Assembly: GCF_032586175.1 (NCBI RefSeq)
Contig: NZ_JAWHTE010000009.1
Span: 1 to 64,000 of the forward strand
Direction of reading: 5' to 3'
Length of the DNA stretch: 64,000 bases
From: Ovoidimarina sediminis
GTDB lineage: Bacteria; Pseudomonadota; Alphaproteobacteria; Rhodobacterales; Rhodobacteraceae
In this document: positions 48,910 through 57,447 of the stretch, piece by piece
Layout of the letters: every line of letters starts with the position of its first letter
How positions within the stretch are numbered: the stretch's first letter is position 1
Notes under the pieces: generated by a model
The model's input: only the letters and a program-made list of their open reading frames with translations
The model's database searches: none
What the model was told of the DNA's origin: nothing
Made by a program: the position numbers and the translations under genes

Positions 48910-50289
48910 TCAGAGATCGGTGATCGTGCCGAGGGCGCGTTCCGCCGTGAAGGCGATGGTTTCCGACAGCGTCGGGTGAGCGTGGACGGTGAGGGCGATG
49001 TCTTCGAGCGTCGCCCCCATCTCGATCGCCAGGCCGCATTCAGCGAGGAGTTCACCCGCGTTCCTGCCCACGATCGTCGCGCCGAGAACGCGGTGGGTTT
49101 CGGGGCAGTAGACGAGTTTCGTCAGCCCGTCGCCGCCGCCCGAGGAGAGGTTGCGGCCGCTGGCGGCCCAGGGAAAGCTTGCGGTCTTGTAAGAGACGCC
49201 GGCTTCCTTCGCGCGGGCCGGGGTGAGCCCGACCCAGGCGAGTTCGGGGCTCGTGTAGGCAACGGAGGGAATGAGATCGGTATCGAGCGCGGCCTCGTGG
49301 CCCGAAGCAACCTCTGCCGCGACATGGCCCTGATGGGTGGCGCGGTGGGCCAGCATCGGGTTGCCGGTGACGTCGCCGATGGCGAAGACCGACGGGTTCG
49401 CGGTGCGGCAGGTGGCGTCCACCGGGATGATGCCACGATCGGTGACCTCGACACCCGCCTTGTCCGCCCCGATCCGGTCGCCATTGGCACGGCGGCCCAC
49501 GGCCTGAATGACGGCATCGGCCTTGATCTCGCCCGTGAAATCGCCTTCGCAGGTGAGCGAAAGGGCTGCTTTCGTCGCCTTGATCTGGGCGACCTTCGTT
49601 TCGGTGTGGATGGCGACGCCCTGATCCTCGAGCGCCGTGCGCAGGATGGCCGCGGCTTCGGCATCCGCCCCGGCGGCGATCTGGTCGAGGAGTTCGATCA
49701 CGGTGACGGCGGAGCCGAGGGCGGCATAGACCGTGGCCATTTCGAGCCCGATGATGCCGCCGCCGACGATGGCGAGGCGCTTTGGCACCTCGCGTAGTTC
49801 GAGCGCGGCCGTCGAATCCCAGATCCTGTCATCCTCGGGCCAGCCCGGAAGCCGGATCGGTTCGGACCCGACCGCGATCACCGCCTGATCGAACGTCCAG
49901 CCCGTGCCGTCGATATCGAGGCTGTTTTCGCCGGTGAAGGTGGCAGCGCCTTTTACGACGGTCACCTTGCGGCGTTTTGCGAGGCCCTGAAGCCCGCCCG
50001 TGAGCTGCTCCACAATTCCGTTCTTTTTGGCGCGGAGCGCGTCGAGATCGATCCTGGGCTTGCCGAGCGCGATGCCCCAGTCGGACATGTGGCCCGCCTC
50101 GCGGATCACCTCGGCGGCATGAAGCAGGGCCTTCGAGGGGATACAGCCTTCGTTCAGGCAAACCCCGCCCAGCGTGGCGCGGGGATCGGCGAGAACGACT
50201 TTGCGGCCCAGATCGGCGGCGCGGAAGGCGGCGGCATAACCGCCGGGGCCCGCCCCGATGACAATGAGGTCGGCATGGGTATCGGACAT
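48910..50289 (-). CDS. lpdA: dihydrolipoyl dehydrogenase (E3)
   Basis: This 459-residue FAD disulfide oxidoreductase re-oxidises the lipoyl arm of the complex with NAD. The FAD motif is LIVIGAGPGGYAAAFRAADLG, the redox pair is CLNEGC, the NAD motif is AIVGGGIIGLEMATVYAALG, and the His-Glu catalytic dyad lies in HAHPTLSE. It lies 8 bases after the E2 catalytic gene. It is probably a dedicated E3, distinct from the housekeeping copies expected elsewhere in the genome. Confidence 0.93.
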   Translation of the reverse strand: MSDTHADLIVIGAGPGGYAAAFRAADLGRKVVLADPRATLGGVCLNEGCIPSKALLHAAEVIREAGHMSDWGIALGKPRIDLDALRAKKNGIVEQLTGGLQGLAKRRKVTVVKGAATFTGENSLDIDGTGWTFDQAVIAVGSEPIRLPGWPEDDRIWDSTAALELREVPKRLAIVGGGIIGLEMATVYAALGSAVTVIELLDQIAAGADAEAAAILRTALEDQGVAIHTETKVAQIKATKAALSLTCEGDFTGEIKADAVIQAVGRRANGDRIGADKAGVEVTDRGIIPVDATCRTANPSVFAIGDVTGNPMLAHRATHQGHVAAEVASGHEAALDTDLIPSVAYTSPELAWVGLTPARAKEAGVSYKTASFPWAASGRNLSSGGGDGLTKLVYCPETHRVLGATIVGRNAGELLAECGLAIEMGATLEDIALTVHAHPTLSETIAFTAERALGTITDL

Positions 50290-50297
50290 GGGCGGCC

Positions 50298-51176
50298 TCA
50301 GACCAGCATGCGGCGCGGATCGGCGAGGAGCGCCGCGAGAAAGCTTGTGAACCGTGCCGCGTCTGCGCCGTTGATCACGCGGTGATCGTAACTCAGATCG
50401 AGCGGCACCATGGGGACGGGTTTTGGCGTATGACCCTCCCAGACCGTGACGGTTTCGGTGCGGGTGAGCCCGAGAATCGCCAGTTCGGGCGGGTTGACGA
50501 TGGGGGTGAAGCCGATGCCGCCGATGCCGCCGAGGTTCGAGATGCTCATCGATGCGCCGCCCATTTCGTCGGGCCCGATCTTGCGGGCCTGGGCGCGGCT
50601 GGCGAGATCGGTGATCTCGGAAGCGATCTGCCAGAGGCCTTTCTCATCGGCATTGCGGATCACGGGAACCATCAGGCCATGGGCCGTATCGACGGCGATG
50701 CCGATATGCACGTAGTGCTTCAGGATCAGCGTCTTGCCGTCCGCCGACAGGGAGGCGTTGAAGCGGGGGAATTCGCGAAGCGCGCGGGCGAGTGCCTTCA
50801 CATGGCAGGCAAGGGCTGTGAGCTTGACGCCGCGGGCCTGGGCCTCGGGCTTCAGTTCCGCCCTGAGCGCTTCGATCGCGCGCACATCGGCGCGGTCGTG
50901 ATGGGTGACCTGCGGGATCAGCGCGTTGGCCGCCGCGAGGTTGCCAGCGGCGATCTGGGCGAAGCGGCTCATCGGTTCTTCGGTGACTGGCCCGTACTGC
51001 GCGTGGTCGACCTCCCAGTAAGAGGTGTTGTCCGCAGGGGCGGGGCCGGAGCGGCCGCCGTTGAGATCTTCGCGCGCAAGGCTCGTGCGGCCGAGCTTCT
51101 TCGCGAGATCGTCGAGATCGATGCCCTTTTCGCGGGCCAGTGCCCGGACGGAGGGCGGTGCGATGACGTCTGACAT
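50298..51176 (-). CDS. E2 acyltransferase of the 2-oxoacid dehydrogenase complex, lacking a lipoyl domain
   Basis: This 292-residue protein comprises a peripheral-subunit (E1/E3) binding domain at about residues 6-42 (APPSVRALAREKGIDLDDLAKKLG) and a full acyltransferase core at about 62-292 with the active-site SYDHRVINGADAARF. Normal E2 proteins begin with one to three lipoyl domains; here there are none. The lipoyl arms must come from the protein at 52660-53970 of the same operon, from which this gene is separated by the aldehyde dehydrogenase gene. The C-terminus (ARFTSFLAALLADPRRMLV) is of the AceF type. Confidence 0.88.
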   Translation of the reverse strand: MSDVIAPPSVRALAREKGIDLDDLAKKLGRTSLAREDLNGGRSGPAPADNTSYWEVDHAQYGPVTEEPMSRFAQIAAGNLAAANALIPQVTHHDRADVRAIEALRAELKPEAQARGVKLTALACHVKALARALREFPRFNASLSADGKTLILKHYVHIGIAVDTAHGLMVPVIRNADEKGLWQIASEITDLASRAQARKIGPDEMGGASMSISNLGGIGGIGFTPIVNPPELAILGLTRTETVTVWEGHTPKPVPMVPLDLSYDHRVINGADAARFTSFLAALLADPRRMLV

Positions 51177-51185
51177 GAGTGCGCC

Positions 51186-52643
51186 CTACCAGCTTGAAGA
51201 GATGTACTGAGTTTCCATGAATTCGAGCATGCCCTCATGCCCGCCTTCGCGCCCGAGGCCCGATTGCTTGGTGCCGCCGAAGGGCGCCGCCGGATCGCTG
51301 ACGAGACCGCGGTTAAGCCCGACCATGCCGTAATCGAGCCGTTCGCAGACCTGGAGCGCGCGCTTGAAGTCTTCGGAGAAGACATAGGCGACGAGGCCAT
51401 ATTCGGTGTCGTTGGCGCGGTGGATCACGTCTTCCTGATCGGTGAAGGTCTGGATCGCGGCGACGGGGCCGAAAATCTCGTCATGGACGCAATCGGCGGT
51501 TTCGGGGACGTTCGAGAGGACGGTGGGCGGGTAGAAGTAGCCCTTGCCTTCGGGGACGGTGCCGCCGCATTCGAGCTTGGCACCCTTGGACACCGCGTCT
51601 TCCACGAATTCGGCGACCTTGTCGCGGGTGCTGGCGTTGACGAGCGGGCCGACATCGACGCTTGGATCGGTGCCGTCGCCGATCTTGAGGGCGGACATGG
51701 CGTCGGTCAGGCGCTTGGTGAAGGCCTCGGCCACGGCTTCGTGCACGTAGATACGGTTGGCCGCCGTGCAGGCCTCGCCCAGGTTGCGCATCTTGGCAAG
51801 CATCGCGCCTTCGACGGCCACGTCGAGATCGGCATCCTCGAAGACGAGAAGGGGGGCATTCCCGCCAAGTTCCATTGCCGGTTTCAGAACCTGATCCGCG
51901 GCGGATTTCAGGAGCGTGCGGCCGACGCCGGTGGAGCCGGTGAAGGACACGACGCGGACGCGGGGATCGTGCATCAGGTGATCGACGAGGGGCCCCGTCC
52001 GCTTCGACGGCAGGACGTTGACGAGGCCCGGGGGCACGCCCGCCTCTTCGAGAAGCGGCATGAGCGCGAGCATCGTCAGCGGGGTTTCGGAGGCCGGTTT
52101 GATGATGACGGCGCAGCCCGCCGCAAGAGCGGGTGCGATCTTCCGGGTGCCCATGGCGGCGGGGTAGTTCCAGGGTGTGACGAGAACGGCGAGGCCCGCG
52201 GGCTTGTGCTGGACCATGATGCGGGCGCCCGAGGCCGGGGCGCGGGTGATGAGCCCGTCGGCGCGCACCGCCTCTTCCGCGAACCAGCGGAAGAATTCGG
52301 CGGCATAGGTGGCCTCGCCCATCGCGTCGGCGCGGGCCTTGCCGTTCTCGAGCGTGATGAGATGGGCGAAATTTTCAAGCCGCGCCGTCATCAGTTCCCA
52401 CGCCTTGCGCAGAACCTCGGAGCGTTCGCGGGGCGTGCGCTTCGCCCAGTCGGCCATGGCTGTCTCGGCGGCGTCGAGGGCGGCGTCAGCGTCGGAAATC
52501 TCGGCGGAGGCGACGGAGGCGATCACGGTTTCCGTCGCCGGGTTGATCACGTCGAAGCGGGTGCCATCGGCACTGGGGCGGAAACTGCCGCCAATATAGA
52601 GATCGGCGGGAAGCGTGTCGAATTTCGGTTCGTGGGCGGTCAT
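51186..52643 (-). CDS. NAD(P)-dependent aldehyde dehydrogenase, succinate-semialdehyde dehydrogenase-like
   Basis: This 485-residue ALDH has the catalytic Cys in GEACTAANRIYVHE, the general-base Glu in MELGGNAPLLVFED, and cofactor loop VSFTGSTGVGRTLLKSAADQ. Similarity is greatest to the succinate/glutarate-semialdehyde class. It sits between the two halves of the split E2, so it belongs to the same pathway. An aldehyde could arise when the imported compound is cleaved by an aldolase or lyase not seen here. ATG 52643 gives the normal N-terminus; the frame continues open upstream without function. Confidence 0.9.
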   Translation of the reverse strand: MTAHEPKFDTLPADLYIGGSFRPSADGTRFDVINPATETVIASVASAEISDADAALDAAETAMADWAKRTPRERSEVLRKAWELMTARLENFAHLITLENGKARADAMGEATYAAEFFRWFAEEAVRADGLITRAPASGARIMVQHKPAGLAVLVTPWNYPAAMGTRKIAPALAAGCAVIIKPASETPLTMLALMPLLEEAGVPPGLVNVLPSKRTGPLVDHLMHDPRVRVVSFTGSTGVGRTLLKSAADQVLKPAMELGGNAPLLVFEDADLDVAVEGAMLAKMRNLGEACTAANRIYVHEAVAEAFTKRLTDAMSALKIGDGTDPSVDVGPLVNASTRDKVAEFVEDAVSKGAKLECGGTVPEGKGYFYPPTVLSNVPETADCVHDEIFGPVAAIQTFTDQEDVIHRANDTEYGLVAYVFSEDFKRALQVCERLDYGMVGLNRGLVSDPAAPFGGTKQSGLGREGGHEGMLEFMETQYISSSW

Positions 52644-52659
52644 ATCGGTAATCCTTCGG

Positions 52660-53970
52660 TCAGAGCAGGGCGCGGAGCGGTTGCTCCAGCCGGCCGGCGA
52701 CATCGGAGAGAAGCGAGACGGCGGCGGGGGCGGAGAGTTGGCCTGCCGCGCATTCGAGTGTGATAGTAACGCCCGCGCCGTTTCGCGTGAGAGTGAGGGT
52801 GGGCGCCTCTTCGGCCCCGAGGGTGAGCGCGGTGAGGCGCGTAAGGCGCAGGTCGCGGAGGATGAGATCGGGCGTGCCCTCCTCGGCCTCGGAGACCGCG
52901 CCAAGGGCCGCGCCCCGTGGGACGGTGAAGAGGCGGCGTCGGCCTGGCGCTTCGTGCGCGACAAGCACCGTGTCGCGATCAAGGCAGCCGCCGGCGAGGC
53001 CGGCGAGAAGCACTGAGGGATCGCCGAGGCCTGCCTGTGCCGCTGCCCAATCGCAGAATTCCGCAAACGCCTCGCCCGGAACCTCGGCGGTAAGATGACG
53101 GGCGGCGGGGCCGCCTGCCTGCGCTTCCGCCGGTGTTTCTGCGGGGAGCGCCTTCAGCGCTTCGAGATCCTTGACGTGGAACGGCTGGGGATGACCGGCG
53201 GCGGCGAGGCGCGCAAGGTCGAGCCCCTGCTCCAGCGCGAGGCGGCGGGCCTTGGGCGAGGCGAGGATGCGGTCTGTGGACGACGCATCGGCCTTGACCG
53301 GGGCAGGAGTGGCGCGCGGCGCGGGGGCCGCCGCCGGTTCCCTGGATGGCGCCTCGGCCTTTGGTGCCGGAGCGGGCGCGCCCGAGGCCGCGCTGCGCGT
53401 GACCGGGTTTTCCGGAGGCTCGGCACTTATGATCGCGATGGTCTGGCCGGTCGGCACGTCTTCGCCCGCTTCGGCCAGCCGCGCGGCGAGATAGCCGTCG
53501 ACGCCTGCGGGCACTTCCATCGTACTTTTGTCGGTTTCCACCTCGAAGAGCGGGTCGTCGGCGCCGACCTTGCCGCCCGGCTCCACAAGCCATGCCACCA
53601 GAAGACCGCTGTCTTGGGCCATGCCCAGGGTGGGCATTATGACGGGCTTGCCGTCGGGAAGCGCTTCCGTCCCGCCGCTGTCGGGGGCAGGGGCCCCGGC
53701 TTCCGTTTCAGGTTCGGAACTCGCGTCGTCGGTACTGTCGGAGATGCGCGCGATCGTCTTGCCGACAGCGACCTCGTCACCTTCCTTGGCGGTGACGCCG
53801 CCGAGAAAGCCCGAGCCCTGGGCCTCGACCTCCATCGTGGCCTTGTCGGTTTCGACCTCGAACAGCACATCGCCCTCGGCGACCGGATCGCCGGGCTTCT
53901 TGTGCCACGCGACGATGACGCCGGTTTCCTGCGCCATGCCGAGGGCCGGCATGATGACGTCAAGCGGCAT
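52660..53970 (-). CDS. double-lipoyl E2-like scaffold protein with degenerate acyltransferase domain
   Basis: This 436-residue protein has two lipoyl domains at about residues 1-78 and 108-186, each with the lipoylated Lys in ETDKATME and ETDKSTME. An Ala/Pro-rich linker and a peripheral-subunit-binding domain follow at about 238-275 (ASPKARRLALEQGLDLARL). The final 150 residues align only loosely to an acyltransferase core: DLILRDLRLTRLTALTLG matches the region before the active site, but the DHRxxxG motif is gone. It therefore carries swinging arms without catalysis and must work with the lipoyl-free E2 at 50298. It overlaps the E1 beta gene by 11 bases. Confidence 0.85.
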   Translation of the reverse strand: MPLDVIMPALGMAQETGVIVAWHKKPGDPVAEGDVLFEVETDKATMEVEAQGSGFLGGVTAKEGDEVAVGKTIARISDSTDDASSEPETEAGAPAPDSGGTEALPDGKPVIMPTLGMAQDSGLLVAWLVEPGGKVGADDPLFEVETDKSTMEVPAGVDGYLAARLAEAGEDVPTGQTIAIISAEPPENPVTRSAASGAPAPAPKAEAPSREPAAAPAPRATPAPVKADASSTDRILASPKARRLALEQGLDLARLAAAGHPQPFHVKDLEALKALPAETPAEAQAGGPAARHLTAEVPGEAFAEFCDWAAAQAGLGDPSVLLAGLAGGCLDRDTVLVAHEAPGRRRLFTVPRGAALGAVSEAEEGTPDLILRDLRLTRLTALTLGAEEAPTLTLTRNGAGVTITLECAAGQLSAPAAVSLLSDVAGRLEQPLRALL

Positions 53971-54955
53971 GGATCAACTCTCCGGCACAGAGCATGCGGG
54001 CCTTTTCGGCGACGCCTTCGGGGGTCGGCACCGTCAGATCCTCGAGCGCGGGCGAGAAGGGCACGGGGACGTCCATCGCGCCCATGCGGAAGACCGGAGC
54101 GTCCAGGTGGTAGAAGGCTTTCTCGTTGATCCGGCTTGCGATTTCGCTGGTAACGCCGAAGCTTTGATGGCCTTCGTCGACGACGATCACGCGGCTTGTC
54201 TTGCGGGCGGAGGCGAGGAGGGTTTCCTCGTCCAGCGGCACGATGGTGCGTGGGTCGATGACCTCGGCGCTGATGTTTTGGCCCGCGAGGATCTCGGCAG
54301 CCTTTTCGCAGACCTGCACCATGGACGAGGTGCCGATGAGCGTGATGTCGGTGCCTTCGCGCTTCACGTTCGCTTCGCCGAAGGGGATCAGGAATTCTTC
54401 CTCGGGCACCGGGGCCTTTTCCTGGTACATCAGCTTGTCTTCGAAGATCACCACGGGGTTGTCGTCACGGATCGCGGTTTTCAGAAGCCCCTTGGCTTCG
54501 TAGGCCGATGACGGCAGCGCGACCTTGAGGCCCGGGATATGGGCGACAAGCGCGTGGAGCGATTGCGAGTGCTGCGCGGCGGAGCGTCGGGTGGCGCCGA
54601 GATTGGTGCGCAGGACCAGCGGAACCTTGAGCTTGCCGCCTGACATGTAATGGGTCTTTGCTGCCTGGTTGCAGAGCTGATCCATGATGAGGAAGATGAA
54701 ATCTCCGAACATAAGATCGACCACGGGCCGGGCGCCCGTCATCGCGGCGCCGACCGCGATGCCCATGAAGCCGGGTTCGGCAATGGGCGTGTCGATCACG
54801 CGGTCGGTCCCGAATTCCTCGACAAGGCCAGAGAGCACCTTGAAGGGGGTGCCGGCCTCGGCCACGTCCTCCCCAATGATGAAAACGGTCTCGTCGCGGC
54901 GCATTTCTTCGGCCAGCGCCTCGTTCACGGCCTGTGACAGGGTAATGTCGCGCAT
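53960..54955 (-). CDS. 2-oxoacid (acetoin-type) dehydrogenase E1 beta subunit
   Basis: This 331-residue transketolase-like subunit begins MRDITLSQAVNEALAEEM and includes FIIGEDVAEAGTPFKV, DTPIAEPGFMGIAVGAAMTG and VDEGHQSFGVTSEIA, which fit AcoB/PdhB. I choose the second Met (54955), because GAGGAG is 8 bases from it but only 2 from the first (54961). With E1 alpha it forms the heterotetrameric TPP decarboxylase of the complex. The substrate could be acetoin, pyruvate or a branched 2-oxo acid. Confidence 0.9.
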   Translation of the reverse strand: MRDITLSQAVNEALAEEMRRDETVFIIGEDVAEAGTPFKVLSGLVEEFGTDRVIDTPIAEPGFMGIAVGAAMTGARPVVDLMFGDFIFLIMDQLCNQAAKTHYMSGGKLKVPLVLRTNLGATRRSAAQHSQSLHALVAHIPGLKVALPSSAYEAKGLLKTAIRDDNPVVIFEDKLMYQEKAPVPEEEFLIPFGEANVKREGTDITLIGTSSMVQVCEKAAEILAGQNISAEVIDPRTIVPLDEETLLASARKTSRVIVVDEGHQSFGVTSEIASRINEKAFYHLDAPVFRMGAMDVPVPFSPALEDLTVPTPEGVAEKARMLCAGELIHAA

Positions 54956-54967
54956 CGTCATATCTCC

Positions 54968-55969
54968 TCAGGCGCAGGCATGCTTGACGTCGGTGAAGAC
55001 GTGCATGTCCACTTCGCCGGCATCCGGGTAGGGCGCGTTCAGCGCGTATTCGACCGCGGCTTCGGCGTCGGAACGGATCTCTTCATTCATCGCCTCGATT
55101 TCCTCTTCCGAGGCGAGGCCCTGTTCCACGAGCCAGCCGCGCATGCGGATGATCGGGTCGCGGTTCGACTTCCAGTCGCTCTCTTCATCCTTCGAGCGGT
55201 AATACTCGCGGTTGATGTCGCCCACGTGGTGCCCGTGGTAGCGGTAAGTCATCAGTTCGACGAAGAACGGGCCCTCGCCTTTCCGCGCGCGGGCAACGAG
55301 TTTCTGTGTGAGGTCGTTCACCGCGAGCACATCCTGCCCGTCGACCTGGTGCGCCTCGATCCCGAAGGCTTCGGCGCGGGCGGTGATGGAGCCGGCGGCG
55401 ATTTCCTCGGTCTTGGTGTATTCGGAATAGCCGTTGTTCTCGCAGGCATAGATGATCGGCAGGTTCCAGAGCGCGGCCATATTCATGACCTCGTACATCA
55501 GGCCCTGCGCGGTTGCGCCGTCGCCGAAGAAGCACACGGTGACGTCATCCTTGCCCTGGAGTTTCGCGCGCAGCGCCGAGCCGGTGGCAATGCCCATGGA
55601 GCCGCCGACGATGGCGTTGGCGCCAAGGTTGCCGTGGCTCTGGTCGGCGATGTGCATCGATCCACCCTTGCCGCGGCAATAGCCTTCGGCCTTGCCCAGA
55701 AGTTCGCAGAACATTTCCTTGAACTCGGCCCCCTTGGCCACGCAATGGCCGTGGCCGCGGTGGGTTGAGGTGATGCGGTCGTCATCGGTCAGCGCTTCGC
55801 AGATGCCGACCGCGACGGCTTCTTCGCCGGAATACATGTGTGTCAGCCCCGGCATCTTGGCCGAGAGGTAGAGCTGGTTTGCGTTGTCCTCGAAGGTGCG
55901 GATGCGCACCATCTGGCGGTACATACGCATGTAGTCTTCGGCGTTTGATTTCTTCTTTGCGGGGCTCAT
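54968..55969 (-). CDS. 2-oxoacid (acetoin-type) dehydrogenase E1 alpha subunit
   Basis: This 333-residue E1 alpha has the Mg-TPP motif from GDGATAQG to CENNGYSEYT, phosphorylation-loop-like YRYHGHHVGD, and GHGHCVAKG and GKGGSMHIAD in the active-site channel. Length and sequence favour the acetoin dehydrogenase/PDH-like group over 2-oxoglutarate dehydrogenase. ATG 55969 (MSPAKKKSNAEDY) gives a normal start; the upstream open frame antisense-overlaps the M24 gene. A hairpin separates it from the M24 gene. Confidence 0.92.
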   Translation of the reverse strand: MSPAKKKSNAEDYMRMYRQMVRIRTFEDNANQLYLSAKMPGLTHMYSGEEAVAVGICEALTDDDRITSTHRGHGHCVAKGAEFKEMFCELLGKAEGYCRGKGGSMHIADQSHGNLGANAIVGGSMGIATGSALRAKLQGKDDVTVCFFGDGATAQGLMYEVMNMAALWNLPIIYACENNGYSEYTKTEEIAAGSITARAEAFGIEAHQVDGQDVLAVNDLTQKLVARARKGEGPFFVELMTYRYHGHHVGDINREYYRSKDEESDWKSNRDPIIRMRGWLVEQGLASEEEIEAMNEEIRSDAEAAVEYALNAPYPDAGEVDMHVFTDVKHACA

Positions 55970-55992
55970 GGATACAGGCTCTTGCGAAAAGC

Positions 55993-56014
55993 GCCCGGAC
56001 CCGAGGGCCCGGGC
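55993..56014 (-). terminator. possible attenuator hairpin between M24 and E1 alpha genes
   Basis: The inverted repeat GCCCGG ... CCGGGC, with further pairing CCC/GGG inside, is followed on the minus strand by GCGCTTTTC. The T run is short, so partial termination or RNA processing that adjusts the ratio between the first and later genes of the operon is more likely than full termination. Confidence 0.4.
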
Positions 56015-56027
56015 AGTTTCAGGGAGA

Positions 56028-57335
56028 TTAGTAGCGGTTCGCGATCGGAAGCTCTTCGGCGGGGAAGAGCGAGATGACCTCGACGCCGGTATCGGTGACG
56101 ACGACCTCTTCCTCGATCCGCGCGGCGGAGTAGCCGTCGGCGGCCGGGCAGTAGGTTTCCAGCGCGAAGACCATGCCCGTCTGGATTTCCATCGGGTGAT
56201 CGAGGCTGACCGCGCGGCTGATGATCGGGCGCTCGTGGAGCGCCAGGCCCAGCCCGTGGCCGAACTGGAGGCCGAAGGCGGAATCCTCGTCAGGGAAGCC
56301 GAACTCTTCAGCCTTGGGCCAGGCCTGGGCGACGACATCCGTCGAGACGCCGGGCCGGATCAGGTCGATCGAGGCATCGATCCACTCCCGCGCCTTGGTG
56401 TAGGCATCGCGCTGTGCCGACGTGGCGCGGCCGATATTGAACGTGCGGTAATAGCAGGTTCTATATCCTTGATAGGACTGGAGAATATCGAAGAACGCCT
56501 GATCGCCGGGGCGGAAGTAGCGGTCAGTGAAGTTGTGCGGATGCGGGTTGCAGCGCTCGCCCGAGATCGCGTTGATCGCCTCGACGTCGTCGGAGCCCAT
56601 TTCGTAGAGCATCTTGTTCGAGAGCGCGACGATGTCGTTTTCGCGGACGCCCGGCTTCAGCTCTTCGTAGATCATGTGGTAGACGCCATCGACCATCGAA
56701 GCGGCCTGGGTGAGGAGCTGGATCTCGTCCCAGTTCTTGATCTCGCGGGCGGCGAGCATGATCTGCTGGCCGTCGACGACGTTCAGGCCTTCTTCCTTCA
56801 GCGCATGGAACATCGCGGTTTCGGCATAGTCGACGCCCACGGGCATGTCGGCCATGCCGGCATCGCGGATCAGGCCCGCGATTTCCTTGGCGTATTTACG
56901 CATCAGGCCGAATTCGGGCGGGATGGTGCCGCGCATCCCGACGACGCCCGCGCGGCAATGTTCGGGCTCAAGCCAGTCGGAGAACTTCTTGTGGTGCATC
57001 GCGGCAGAGCCGAAATCCCAGACATAGGGGCTGTCGTCGCCGGTCAGCAGGCAGAAGCGGCACATCTTGTCGCGTTCCCATTCACCGATCTTGGTGGCGG
57101 AGACGTAGCGGATGTTGTTGACGTCGAAGAGCAGGAGCGTGCCCGCGTTCGAGTTCTTCAGCGCCTGGCGGGTGCGGCTGAGCCGGTAGCGGCGCAGGCG
57201 ATCGTGATCGATACGACGCTCGAAATCCACCGAGGTGTGGCCCCAGGCGGGCAGGCGGCCTTCCCAGCGCCAGTTGGGTTCGAGATCCTGGGGTGTGAGG
57301 ACGTTGGGCGTCAAAGCCTGGTTCTGAATGTTCAT
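56028..57335 (-). CDS. M24 (creatinase/prolidase-fold) protein with altered metal site
   Basis: This 435-residue pita-bread-fold protein has an N-terminal creatinase-like domain (about 40-190, with LLFDVNNIRYVSA) and a C-terminal M24 domain (about 200-420). Of the five usual metal ligands, the first Asp (FFDILQSYQGY), the His (FGHGLGLALHERP), and both Glu (ALETYCP and RIEEEVVV) are present. The second Asp, normally in the YxxDxTRT stretch, is Tyr in TCYYRTF. Relatives include aminopeptidase P, creatinase, ectoine hydrolase and the DMSP lyase DddP. AGGAG lies 7 bases before ATG 57335. It sits at the head of the 2-oxoacid dehydrogenase genes, so it probably prepares their substrate, but the reaction is unknown. 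Confidence 0.8.
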   Translation of the reverse strand: MNIQNQALTPNVLTPQDLEPNWRWEGRLPAWGHTSVDFERRIDHDRLRRYRLSRTRQALKNSNAGTLLLFDVNNIRYVSATKIGEWERDKMCRFCLLTGDDSPYVWDFGSAAMHHKKFSDWLEPEHCRAGVVGMRGTIPPEFGLMRKYAKEIAGLIRDAGMADMPVGVDYAETAMFHALKEEGLNVVDGQQIMLAAREIKNWDEIQLLTQAASMVDGVYHMIYEELKPGVRENDIVALSNKMLYEMGSDDVEAINAISGERCNPHPHNFTDRYFRPGDQAFFDILQSYQGYRTCYYRTFNIGRATSAQRDAYTKAREWIDASIDLIRPGVSTDVVAQAWPKAEEFGFPDEDSAFGLQFGHGLGLALHERPIISRAVSLDHPMEIQTGMVFALETYCPAADGYSAARIEEEVVVTDTGVEVISLFPAEELPIANRY

Positions 57336-57447
57336 TGTGTTGCTCCTTTCGGGAAGCAGGGCGCGGTCCGGCCCGCGCACGGATGACAAGCGCGGGCGCA
57401 GCCCGACGCAGGGATGGGGAGGGTGCCGGCCAGGTGGCCGGTGCCGA

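Noticed and set aside
56028..57335. M24 protein as DMSP lyase DddP
   Set aside because: The N-terminal domain looks similar, but the catalytic Asp after the metal His (GLCDEW in DddP as I recall it) is not present (GLALHERP), and no other DMSP genes are nearby.
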